Source: Epiperipatus broadwayi
Taxonomy: Eukaryota > Onychophora > Udeonychophora > Euonychophora > Peripatidae
Direction: 5' to 3'
DNA length: 64,000 nt
Assembly (NCBI GenBank): GCA_028023455.1
Contig: JAQFVV010000020.1
Location: 9,905,092-9,969,091 of the forward strand
Shown: positions 23,226 through 34,164 of the stretch, one piece after another
Layout: each line of letters begins with the position of its first letter
Position numbering within the stretch: the stretch's first letter is position 1
Program-made: the position numbers and the translations under genes
Notes under the pieces: generated by a model
The model's input: only the letters and a program-made list of their open reading frames with translations
Databases searched by the model: none
What the model was told of the DNA's origin: nothing

Positions 23226-24190
23226 TCATCATTGTTTTTTAGGTAAGGAAACTCAACCCAAGTCACATGATAGAGACTTTGAAAAGATAAAAGTGGCTAT
23301 CTTATCTTTGTACTTAAATGCAATTATATAGGCCAATCTTAAGTATCTTGGATTGAGAGTATAAAGATTTTACACTATTCACTTTATTTCTATCTTCATT
23401 ATTATACTTATTAACACTTTAAAATTTTAACATTTGCAGCAGGCTAATATTAAGAATAAGAGACCTTAGAATTAATATAATTGATTAACATATATCAGTT
23501 TCAAACTAATTTTAAACAGAAGGTAATCAACCCTTACAAAATGCACAATATTGTTATATTAAATCAACATTGTTTTGTTGACTGTGAGGAAACTCTCAAT
23601 TCAAATCACATAATAGAAATTTTGAAAAGATAAGAGCAGTCATCTTATCCTTGTACCTAAATGCAATTATATAAGCCAATTATAAGTATCTTGTTTTGAG
23701 AGTGTGAATTCACTTTACTTCCATTTTAATTATTATGCATATTAACACTTCTGAAATGTTAACATTTACTACATAGTAATATTAAGAGATGTTAGAATCA
23801 ATACAGTTGACTAAGATATTCACTAGCACAGTTTCAAACTGTAATTTTAAACAGAAGTATCAACCTTTAGACATAACTGTACTGTTATATTAAATCAACA
23901 ATGGTCTGTTGAATGTGAATAAGCATTCAAACCAAGTAATGAAAATGGAAGTGAATAATATAAAATCTTCATCTCTCAATCCAAGATACTCAAGATTGGT
24001 CTATATAATTATATTTAGCTATAAAGATAAAACAGCCATTCTTATCTTTTCAATGCTTTATCATGTGATTTGGATCGAAAGTTTCCTCACATTCAACAAA
24101 ACAATGTTGATTTAATATAACTGTACAGTTCATGTGTAAGAATTGATTACCTTCTGTTTAAAATTATAATTTGAAACTGTACTAGTAAAT
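23226..24190. repeat. ~340-bp unit: two direct copies plus one inverted copy
   Basis: Unit 1 (~23226-23565) and unit 2 (~23566-23900) are head-to-tail (shared: TTTGAAAAGATAA, TGCAATTATATA, ACTGTTATATTAAATCAAC). A third, inverted copy follows (~23960-24190) with the reverse complements of the same blocks. No open frame. No hammerhead core recognised; the nearest string, TTTGAAACTG, lacks a CUGANGA partner. The layout parallels the foldback elements at 9989 and 12806. Confidence 0.7.
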
Positions 24191-24199
24191 AAAAAGTAA

Positions 24200-25100
24200 A
24201 TTTTCACAGATGCTGTGGTTACACTATTATAACTAAAACCCTACTTATAACATACATTCATTGTTGTTATCTATTTGTGTAGTTTAATATAGGTGAATTT
24301 AAGGATTAAGATTTACAGTTCAATTTCCAGCTGAGAAAATTTTAAAAAAATTGTAGTTATACTGTTACAACAAAAAAAAACTGATGCAAATATTTTTTTA
24401 GCATTTTAATGCCTAGATGAATGATTTTCAATTTACATGTTATAATGCATCAAAAGTATAAGATGTGATACAAAAAAAAGTTAATATTAATTTAAAGACT
24501 TTATTTCTCAAAATCTTTGATGTCTACATATTAATATAAATGCCTTCTTATCTCAAATATCAGACAATTATTCTTTACATTTAAGAAATTAAACTTTATT
24601 TATGATATATATTTTAATTAAATTTACAGGTGAAATATGCCATATAACTTACAAATTTTCAAATCTGTAATGTAAATCTACTTTCTTTTATTTATCTGAC
24701 CTCTATAAATAAATATGTTTTTAAAATTAACACTTATCCACACTTTCAGATACAATCAGCAAATGGACTGGTTTACTCAAAATATATATCATGGAATCAA
24801 TTTCAATTTTTCCAATGATTATGAATATAAGGGAGAAATTAATTAAATGTTATGACAATTTTAAAAGATAGTTTTCTTCAGTATTTAACAAGAAGAAAAT
24901 TCCTATTCACTCTCCATATTTTAGCAAATGATAAAAGTTTCTCTTCAAACAGTATGTTGTGAACATGCATTGCAATTCATAAACTCAGAAGAATCTTTAG
25001 CTCTCAAACGTCTCATTGTATTTTTGTTTTTAGTTGTTTAAAGACAATTTCTCAATGATTTATTATATATATATATTCAAATACATCTATATTAACTATA
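24200..25100. other. AT-rich DNA, nothing firm
   Basis: A small minus-strand open piece near 24940-25010 (MRRLRAKDSSEF) lacks good splice sites. (TA)n near 25063. Confidence 0.4.
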
Positions 25101-25104
25101 CTAA

Positions 25105-25690
25105 ACTTAATGAACTTAAAATGAACTTGAACTCTGATTTTCAAGATCCCCACAACCATCAACTCCATCTTTAAGAACTGATACACATGATCACATATGT
25201 GTGGAAAAAATAAATGATCTCCAATAAATCTATTTTATGCTGAACTAGCACTCATCAGTTGGTCCAGATCATCATCTTCCATACATATATGCAATCAGTG
25301 CTAAGTTTATATTAAGATAGCAAATCTTAAAACTTTAATGGTCAAGCTTAAATCCCCGTACTCCAAATTTTCAGCCATCCTTCAATTTTCAATGATATAA
25401 ATGGATGAAAAGTTGGAGTGTGGAGAAGATTGAAGCCTTTCCATTAAAGTTTGAAGATTTACTATCTTAATATAAACTAAATATTGATTTATATATGTGT
25501 GGGGGATGATGATCAGACCAACTGATGAGTGCTGGGCTAGCATGAAATATATATATATTGGAGGTCATTTATATTTTTCACATGTATGTGGTCATGTGCA
25601 CCAGTTGTTAAAGCTGCAGTGGATGGCTGTGAAGAGTGTGAAAGTTTGAGTTCAAGTCTCTTCTAATTACATTAAATTTAATTTAAAAAT
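25105..25690. repeat. complete foldback copy of the hammerhead repeat
   Basis: Left arm ~25105-25395 and right arm ~25396-25690 are inverted copies of one ~290-bp sequence. Each arm ends with a box-B-like GAGTTCAA string and contains one hammerhead. The left-arm ribozyme (minus strand, CTGATGA at 25252-25258) has lost the G of GAAA; the right-arm one keeps the full core. The middle present in longer copies (33720-34161) is absent, so the two arms meet directly. No TSD was resolved. Confidence 0.75.
25505..25570 (+). ncRNA. type I hammerhead ribozyme candidate (right arm)
   Basis: ATGATC...CCAA, CTGATGA (25522-25528), stem II GTGCT-GGGCT-AGCAT (five pairs including one G-U), GAAA (25544-25547), an A/T-only stem III, then TTGG...GGTCAT closing stem I. 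All invariant core bases are present. Stem I has an outer and an inner helix separated by an internal loop, as in natural type I hammerheads. Confidence 0.7.
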
Positions 25691-25764
25691 ATACATGTAC
25701 TTGAATATTACATATTCACTCTGTATTCTACCCATCCCTCTTCTATATATTTAAGTGGACCTAT

Positions 25765-26095
25765 TAAGGTCCTATATGTGAAAGGTTGGAGTGACTTAAT
25801 GTCAGCATAGGTATGGCATCAGCAAAGGTTTTGAGTGTTCCACCCTCAAATTTTAATGATATGGATGGCTGAAGAATTGGAGTATGGAGAAGATTGAAGC
25901 TTGACCATTAAAGTTTAAAGATTTGCTATCTTAATATAAATTGAGTACTGACTGTATATATGAGTAAGATTGTGATCTAAACCAACTGAAGAGTGCTAGT
26001 TCTACATGAAATAAGTATATTGGAGATGATTATCTTTTTCACATGTGGTCATGTATATCAGTTGTTGAAGTTGATGTGAATGGCTGTGGATATAT
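25765..26095 (+). repeat. half-length copy of the hammerhead repeat
   Basis: Right-arm-type copy with part of the middle region (TGGCATCAGC, absent from the complete foldback). Runs into the ribozyme and then the TCAGTTG...GGATGGCTGTGG block, where it stops short of the box-B-like end. Only ~75 bp from the previous copy, in the same orientation. Confidence 0.65.
25970..26032 (+). ncRNA. hammerhead ribozyme candidate, CUGAAGA core
   Basis: GTGATCT...ACCAA, CTGAAGA (25986-25992), stem II GTGCT...TACAT with one mismatch, GAAA (26008-26011), TAAGTATA, then TTGGAGAT. Core residues intact; stem II weakened. Confidence 0.6.
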
Positions 26096-26097
26096 AT

Positions 26098-27012
26098 TGA
26101 ATTAAATATTTATATGGATTTTATTCTATAGATATGAGGAGATAATGTCCATTAAATAGAGAAATACTTTAAATTTTGATATTACTAAGAAACTATCAAT
26201 TACTACCAATTGACAATTCCAGAGGCAAAACAAGTTTTTCTCCTAAAAAATGACCTATTATGAGAAAAACTTGCTGTGCCTCAAGAATTGTCAATTGGTA
26301 GTAATTGATAGTTTCTTAGTAACATCAAAAGATAGTGTTTTTCTATTTAATAAATATTATATCCTCATATCTATATAATAAACTCCATATAAACATTTAA
26401 TTCAACATATAACAATTCTCTGGAGAAGTTAAAAATATTATTTACAGAATGTCAAAAAATGTTATTCTTTCACATTCTCACATCTATAATAAATAGCTTT
26501 CTGGATTTAAATCCATATAAGAACTTTGAGTTAAAGTAAAAAAGGACCCATTTTGGTTTAAAGCTGCCCCCCTCCCCACTATTGTGAGAAAAACTTGCTT
26601 TGCCTCAGGATTGTCAATTAGTAGTAATTGATAGTTCTTAGTAACATCAAAAGTTAAAGGGTTTTTCATATTTAATGGATATTATATCCTCATATCTATA
26701 TAATAAATCCAGATACACATTTAATTCAACATATACAACTTTCTAGAGAAGTTAAAAATATTATTTGCAGAATGTCAAGAAAGATGTTATTCTTTCATAT
26801 TCTCATAGCTATATTAAATCACTTTCTGGATTTAAATCCATATAAGAACTTGGGTTTAAAGTAAAAAAATGACCTCTTTCTTTAAAGACTCAAGAGCTAT
26901 TATGAAAAAAACTTGCTTTGCCTCAAGAATTGTCAATTAGTAGTAATTGATAGATTCTTAGTAACTTCAAAAGTTAGTGTTTCTCTATTTAATAGATATC
27001 ATCCCCTCATAT
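26098..27012. repeat. ~320-bp tandem repeat (2.4 units) with inverted partial copy
   Basis: Units start at 26257, 26584 and 26901 (GAGAAAAACTTGCTTTGCCTC and close variants); the third is partial. Upstream, 26098-26242 is an inverted copy of the first ~145 bp, so 26098-26404 is a palindrome with a ~14-bp loop. Unit differences include small indels and a C-rich insert at 26564-26580 in unit 1. No gene. Confidence 0.75.
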
Positions 27013-27019
27013 ATATATG

Positions 27020-30000
27020 GTAATAAATAAATAATTCCATATATAACTTTTCTAGACAGTGCCACTAGATAATAAATCTAGACTTCTTTCCAATAACCAA
27101 TTGTAATTTAATATTGATAATATAAGAAAACTCCAAAGAAAGAAGTTAAGTTTACTAGCAAAGTTACAATTACAAACAACTTTTGGAAAGTTATGACTTG
27201 AAAATGAAACTATTCCAACTAATAATAAGATCTTAAAATAAAAACAAATTTACCCAGCATAAGTTACATTTGGACACCCATTAATATGGCATATCAATAT
27301 TTTATAATTCAAATAATAATCAATAATAAAAGAAGCAAAATAATTTATTATTAAACAAAATAATTTATGTAAAAATAAATAAATAACAATAATGTTACTG
27401 TCATAGTTACCAATATCTAATTTAATACAATAAAATCAACAAACACATATATGATCAACAGATATTGCCGAAATAAACCAAGCTATCCTAATCTCAATAT
27501 CTAGTATCACAGTAACCTATATAACTGAGAGCAATAAAATTAAACAATGGATGAAATGCTTGTTTTATATAAATAAATATATATATATATGTGTGTGTGT
27601 GTGTGTAACCCTCTACTACAATATTCTAGGTAATGGCATAAAAATAACTATTCTGAAAACATATATAAAATATTTAAATATTAATTCTTCATTATTGTTG
27701 TAGAATTTACAAAGATATAAACATTACCCATGCTTAAAAATGTATTCACTACAAAAATGAAATCATTGCAAAATAAACTCATAGGAATTTATAACTGGAA
27801 CTAACAAATAATATCTAGTTAAACATATCAATATGTCAGTTGCCAATACACACAGTATCAGTCAAATTTCATATATATATAAAATAAATATTTATCACTG
27901 TTCATAATTAAATAACACAGATTATATATTTCATAATTTGTACTGAAATGTGACATCTATAAAATGAAATAAACCATTATTTATTATATCTGTATTATTT
28001 TGAACCTTATATAATTAAAACAGTTTGAAAATATTACTTGCATATAGCTTTGATAATTACACACATAAAGATTGATCCAATATTTAAGAATTGACAATTT
28101 AAAATAATATCAGCATAATATTTATGTGATAAACAATTTATTGTAAATAAAAAATATTTAATAAAGATTTATAAATTATTTTGTTGTTTTAATTTATTTA
28201 CCATTAATGTTACTCAAATTGATGATATAGCAGATAATCACTTTCACTATAATGGCCCTTTATCTGAAATTTAGAAGATAGGCCTAATAATCATGATTTT
28301 CCAGCATTTGATCATTATGAGATAATCCTATTTATAATAAATAAAACCATGGAGAAGTAGATTATCCACTTGAGTCTTGATTCCAAAATTCTTGGGGTAA
28401 AACTATTTATTTACAAGTTCATTTTGAGAATTTAAAATCCAATGTTTTATATAAAATTTAGCAGAAGACTTTTGTTCACATGACAAAATAGTTTTTCTGA
28501 TAAAAAATCATTCTTGGTTACTTGTCAATAGAACAATAAATAATGCTTCAGTCTATTTTAAAATTATTTAAAACTAATTGTCAATTCTTTAAAATTAATA
28601 TTTTTAAATTAAGCACTCGAATTTCTTTTTATACTGTTGTTTAATAAAAATGCCTTTAAATAATAATAGCAACTCAATATTTTAAAATATCAATGATGTT
28701 ACATTTTTAAACTAATAAAATTTATTTCTATGCATTTCCTTAATTTATACAGCAATGAAATATATTCCAAAAGAATATAGCATTTCAATATATATATATA
28801 TAAATAATTATGAAAAAATTTAGAAAATTAAAAAAATTCACAAACCCACCATTACCTTTATGTAATATCTTTATAAAAATATGTACAAGATTAAAAATAG
28901 AATTAAATTACATTCAGCACTAATGATAGTTTAAAAGCCCATGCATATCTATACAAAACAATCACATACAATTTATCAAACAATCTAAAGAAAGCAATAA
29001 ATATAAACAGACAATTTCTAATATATATATATAAACTTGATAAATATTAATTAGTTTCATTTTCAATTTTATTCTTTCTAAACAATTTTCAAAAACTGTC
29101 ATAATCAAAATATAAAGATAGATAAAACCATCAATGATTTAGAAATAATAATGTTGTGTATTTATTTGTATTAAGTAGATTCAAATAAAAACAAACTAGA
29201 GAAAAAAATCTCACTAAAATATCTTAAACATATTTAAGAATATTGAGTCTTTCCTTACTTTACTATTTATGTTAAATAAAAATGATATTAGAACACAGTA
29301 AGTAAACTGCCTTTAAATGACAATAATCTGGTTAGTCTTCACAGAAAACAGTGAAAGAGGAAGAATTACTCACCAGGGTTGATAACTATTAAATAAGCAG
29401 CAAAAGTTCAAATTATTTATTGTAGGTCTAGCTGAAAATAATCAGATACTTATTAACCAATGAATATTGAATGGATTCATGGACTAGTGACAAACTACCT
29501 GAAAAAAAAATCATGTGTCTGCTAGAGTCTGAAAAAAAATTCAATTTTACTTGACACACCAACTGAAACTCATGATTATGTATACAGCAAACTAAAAATA
29601 GAATTAAATTATGTGTAACTAAAGTGGAATTTAAAAAATAAACCAGATATAATATATCAATAATTCTTACTAAATATTAATCATTGATTTCGATGTTGCC
29701 ATTTTTTTTTAAATAATCAAAAAAAAATTTGTAATCAAAATTTTACTAATATATAATGATAAATAAAATCAGAAATGGTAAAAATATTTATTATATCAAA
29801 GAATGAGAAAACAGAAATGATAAAATTATATATTAATTTATACTAAATAGGTTTAAATTAAAATGAACTTTTAAAAATGTGACTAAAATATATTTAAAAA
29901 GTGTACAATATTTACCTTGCTTTAATTTGGATATTAAATATACCATTTAGGTAAACTGCCTTAAACAGCTTATTAGTCTCTCCAACAGTAAAAAAGGAAT

Positions 30001-31550
30001 ATGACTTGTCAATTGTACTTTAGTATTTTTCCATCTATTACCAAACTGAACTACTCTCTTAGCTAGTAATAGCTAGATATGTATTCATCAATCAACATTG
30101 GATTTTCAAGTTTATTCATCCCTGATTTGAATCTAGGCCATAAACTGTTAATCTCAAAGTTTATCCATTTAATATAAATACGCATACAAAAAGTAAGGTT
30201 GCAATAATATATGTAATAAAGTAATTTTAAAACATAAATTTGCTAAAATAAATTATGTTAAAGAAGATCGCAAGCTGTAGTAAATGATCTTACTTTCAAA
30301 ATAGGACTAAAACACAAACGTCAAATATTTTACAGAGACAAAAGATTTAGAGTGGCTATTAAACTTTTCTTTAAATTTAAAAAAAAAAAAAAGATGACAG
30401 ATTTAAAATTAAAAACTAAGAGAAAAAAATATAATTCATCAGAGTAAAAGAAAAAGAAAACACTTGTCAAAAAAAATCTGTGACGTAATACTGCAAAAAA
30501 AAAAAACTCTTAATAGATTAATCATGAGTGATGATTTATACCTGTGTGTATATATTCATGTTCATATATATATATGTACATTCACACACATAAAAATATG
30601 TAAGTATTGCATTCGGAAAACAAAATTGCCATTATTAAAAGAGAAAGTTTGTAATAAAATTATAATGATAAAATTGGAAGGAAAAATAATAATACTTCAT
30701 TAACTCAAATCGAAATTGAAGTTAAATTAGTAATTATAATAGCTGAAAACAATTTCAACAAAGAAAAAATATCTTCAAATGAAAAAGTTTATTTGATCAT
30801 TAAATATTACATTAAAATTATTGAAACAAAATCTCTGCCATTTAAAGAATAATTAATTGTTTTTCGAAAAAAAAATGATCAGGGAGGGGAGGGGGATATT
30901 ACGATAACATATAAAACATTAAAAAAATAAAAGTTTATGCCTAAAAAAGTAATCTAGAGTTGTTTTTTTAATTAGGATGCCATTTTGATAATATTTTTCA
31001 TACTTATTGAAAATAACATGCTTCTGTAAAATCATTATTTAAAAATAATAATCTTTGATAATATCTAGATATGAGTCTCAATTCACTGATAAACCTTGGG
31101 ACTTATATTACTCAGAGCCAGATAGAAAATATGATGATTAATTTCACCCATCTCAGTAAAATAAGAAAGTCCTGGGCAGTTCAGCACTAAAAAATAATAA
31201 ATGAAAGCTTAAGGTTCTTGGATTAAAGTTCGACCTGTCATTTATGATCACCTCCCAAATGATTAATCTTTTTTTATATATATGAAATAAAATTTTTGAG
31301 CATATTTTTATTCATTTATTAAATTATGCATTAATAGAATAGAACTATATCAAGCTCAAGTTTTAATATAATAAAACTCTATATCAAACTCAAGTTTATT
31401 ATAAATTAAGAAAAAATATGTATATTTTAATTTAAAAAATTTTAAGCATGTGCAATTTACAATTGTCTTAAAAAGTGATATTATTTTGAAAAAAAAAAAA
31501 ACTATTGTATTTTTATTAATTCTATAAATCGTTTATCTATTATTTTGTTT
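27020..31550. other. 4.5 kb of AT-rich DNA, mostly featureless
   Basis: Contains a compound (TA)n(TG)n run at 27579-27606 and (TA)n near 28790. 29120-29410 and 29790-30020 are weakly similar and may be an old duplication. Within it 29374-29431 (minus) has strong splice-like ends (TTATTTTCAG and CCTG|GTGAGT) and an open 58 bp (RPTINNLNFCC), but its presence in a duplicated stretch makes an exon call uncertain. Box-B-like AGATTCAAATCAG at ~30124 suggests an eroded SINE. Confidence 0.4.
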
Positions 31551-31553
31551 TAA

Positions 31554-31685
31554 GACTAAAATACTTTTTTTTTCTTTCTCATGTGTCATAGCATCAGCCA
31601 GGAAGCGAACCGCTAACCCAGGACAACTGCTTGTAAAGCAGCCATCGCTGACCTCTCGACCACCAATGCTTGATGACTAAAATAC
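31554..31685 (-). mobile_element. minimal tRNA-Gly-like SINE, subfamily A
   Basis: Minus-strand tRNA-like unit (GCATTGGTGGTCGAGAGGTC start; box B degraded to GGTTCGCTTCCTGG) with A-run tail and perfect TSD GACTAAAATAC (31554-31564 and 31675-31685). The anticodon-equivalent position reads TAC. Confidence 0.8.
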
Positions 31686-31784
31686 ATTTAACAGTGGCAT
31701 ATACCCATACATTTACATTTTCATTATTTTTATTTTTTTTTAGAAAAAAAAACATTTTATTTTTTAAAATTCTCAATTATTAAT

Positions 31785-32275
31785 TCTATACATAAAAATC
31801 CCTAAACGTTTGCCCATAATGTTGTCACATGTCAAATTCACAACCAAATGCTCTCAAATTCACAATTGAAAAATAAAATTAAAAAAACTTTAAATTTATT
31901 TTTATAAATAAATAATTATACCTAACTAAACCATAATTTACATTAATATTACAAGCATTTTATGCAAAGAAAGTAATTTCACCTTTTATATTTAATAATC
32001 TGTAATTTTTATTATGAAGCATTTTATATACAAGGAAGTAATTTTTTCATTAACAAACTATAATTTTTATAGTTGTCCATAATACTGTCAAATTCACCTA
32101 TCAAATATAAAAGATATATTTAAAACATTTAATTTAGCTTTATTAATACCCTGTCGGATACACTTCTGAAGTGTACCAAACAGGCTGGATTGTTCTAAAC
32201 ATATTTTTTTCAATTGTGAATTTTTCACATTTATATAATATTAAAATCATTTGTTTAATTTACATTAAATCTTTA
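31785..32275 (+). mobile_element. Helitron-like repeat copy 2
   Basis: Same family as 12437-13890, here without the hammerhead foldback. Begins TCTATACATAAAAATCC. The stretch CAAATATAAAAGATATATTT (about 32102-32121) is the intact counterpart of the insertion site at 12792-12805. It ends where the hammerhead repeat begins, and its 3' part resumes at 32643-32725. Confidence 0.5.
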
Positions 32276-32640
32276 ATATATAGGGTATATGCGCACAGAC
32301 TTTCACACTACCCACTCTCCACTCTATCTCATATCATTGATTCACTTGAACACATATATGTTGAAAAGATAAATAATAGATGTATTTCATGCTAAACCAG
32401 CAATCATCAGTTGGTCCAGACTATCATCTCTACACATATATGCAATAAGTGCTCAGATATATACTAAGAGAGCCAATCTTCATGCTTTAATGGACAGGCT
32501 TCAATCCACTCCACACTCCAACTCTTCAACCATCCATCCAATTGAAAATCTGATAATGGAACACCCAAAGGCCACCCTGAGGCTGAGATTCTCATCACCC
32601 AACAAAAAAAACTATTACAAAAACAATGGTCATTTAGGAT
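32276..32640 (-). repeat. hammerhead repeat arm inserted in Helitron-like repeat
   Basis: Left-arm-type copy (ribozyme on the minus strand): CTGATGA at 32404-32410, stem II TTGCTGGTTTAGCAT and GAAA at 32385-32388, but the 3' strand of stem I is gone, so it is likely inactive. On each side lies a ~55-bp stretch of the same Helitron-like sequence (32221-32275 and 32643-32702), more than a normal TSD. Confidence 0.6.
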
Positions 32641-32729
32641 AACATTTTTCACATTTGTTTATATAATATTAAAATTTTTAGTTTAATTGACATAAAATCT
32701 TAAAAAAAAATTGTTAAAGCAACCAAATG

Positions 32730-33715
32730 CAAACAATTACAATTTTAATAAATAAACCAATTAATTACATTACCAATTACTGTTTATCTTAAATACAAAA
32801 ATATATTTTGCATCTATGTATTTCAATTGCCGTATATTTTATGGTTTTAAAACTATTATTTTTAAAATTAAAATTATTAATTCATAGATGATTTTCTTTT
32901 TTTTAAATTATTTGCAAACATAAAGCTGTTAATTACATTAGTTACTTAATATTAAAATAATAATAATAGATAATTGAATATTTCAGCTGGATGTACTTTC
33001 TCATTGTTTTAAAAAGTATTGTTATTTTTAAGTTCTAATTATTAATTCACAGATAATTTAATAGATTTAAAAAACAAAAAGATAGCAATCAAACACTTAT
33101 AAAAATTACTTTATTGTTCATAATAATTGCTATTGTTTATGATTGAATTAATATAAAAATATATTTAAAGATTGCATATTTCAATTGCTGATACATTGTT
33201 CAAAAGTGTTTTATTTTTTAAAGTTTTAATTATCAATTCATAAACATTTTTACTTTTTTAAAAAATAAAAAAATTTCCAAACACAATCTTAAAAAATAAA
33301 TCAATTGATCATAATATCAGCTATTGTTGATGTTTGTTTTAATGTAAATAAATACTTAGTGACTGTGTTATTTCAATATACATATATTTTCATTATTTTA
33401 AAAAAAAATGTTCTCATTTTTAAATTGTAATAAGTAATTAACAAATATATTTTTTTTAAAAAAGGCATTATTACTCTTTACTAAAAAAATATATATATAA
33501 AGCTAGATTAAACTGTCTTCTTTTTCTTTAACTCTTCACATGTAACCCATGTTATTGTTGGCATTTGATAAAAAATTGTATTTATTCAAATAAAATTTGT
33601 ATTAATATTGATTATTATTTCATAATATGTACTAAATTAAATTTAATGCTATTTGAATTTATAGTAATCAAATCTTTAAAGAAGTAGAATCTTATAAAAC
33701 ATTTGTACATATCAT
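32730..33715. other. AT-rich DNA, degenerate internal repetition
   Basis: Several loosely similar ~130-bp stretches (TTATTTTTAAA...TTAATTCA, each followed by an AATTAC-like string) between 32740 and 33480 suggest an old tandem array too diverged to delimit by eye. No gene. Confidence 0.35.
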
Positions 33716-33719
33716 ACTG

Positions 33720-34161
33720 TATAGGGGATTTGAACTCAGACTTTCAAGCACCCTTCAACTATCCACACTATCTCATACTACTAATACACATCACATGACC
33801 ACACATATGCAGGAAAGACAAATAATCACCAATATACATATTTCATACTGAACTAGCACTCATCAGTTGATCCAAATCATCATCTCCTATATAAATAATA
33901 GGTGCTCAGTTTATATTAAGATAGCAAACCCTCATATTTTAATGGGCATGCTTCAATTTACTCCAACCTCCAACTCTTCAGCCATCCATACCATTGAAAT
34001 CTAACAATGGAAAGCTCATATCCCATGCTGATGCCAATATTATTGTCATGCCCAGGTTGATCTCGTACCTCTTTTCTACGTATGTGGGTATGTGTATCAA
34101 TAGTATGAGATAGTGTGGATAGTTAAAGAATGCTTGAACATCTGAGTTCAAATCCCCTATA
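33720..34161. repeat. full-length-type copy of the hammerhead repeat with ~95-bp inverted ends
   Basis: Starts TATAGGGGATTTGAACTC and ends with its inverse GAGTTCAAATCCCCTATA. The inverted ends pair for about 95 bp (TATCCACACTATCTCATACTA and its complement). Between them lie the ribozyme arm on the minus strand and the middle region (GCTGATGCCAATATTATTG) seen also at 25.8 kb. The terminal GAGTTCAAATCCC matches a pol III B box on both strands. No TSD found. Confidence 0.7.
33823..33885 (-). ncRNA. type I hammerhead ribozyme candidate, best core
   Basis: Minus strand: ATCAA, CTGATGA (33860-33866), stem II GTGCT-AGTTC-AGTAT (all five positions can pair, with G-U wobbles), GAAA (33841-33844), stem III TATGTA with U-A as the 16.1-17 bases, then TTGGTGAT. 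Every invariant core base is present. Confidence 0.7.
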
Positions 34162-34164
34162 TTT

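Noticed and set aside
26257-27012. Possible hammerhead in the ~320-bp tandem (TTGATGT...GAAAC)
   Set aside because: Stem II would be only six bases, two core bases are wrong and flanking strands do not pair.
27579-27606. CRISPR-like or satellite array
   Set aside because: Simple TA/TG microsatellite; no spaced direct repeats anywhere in the window.
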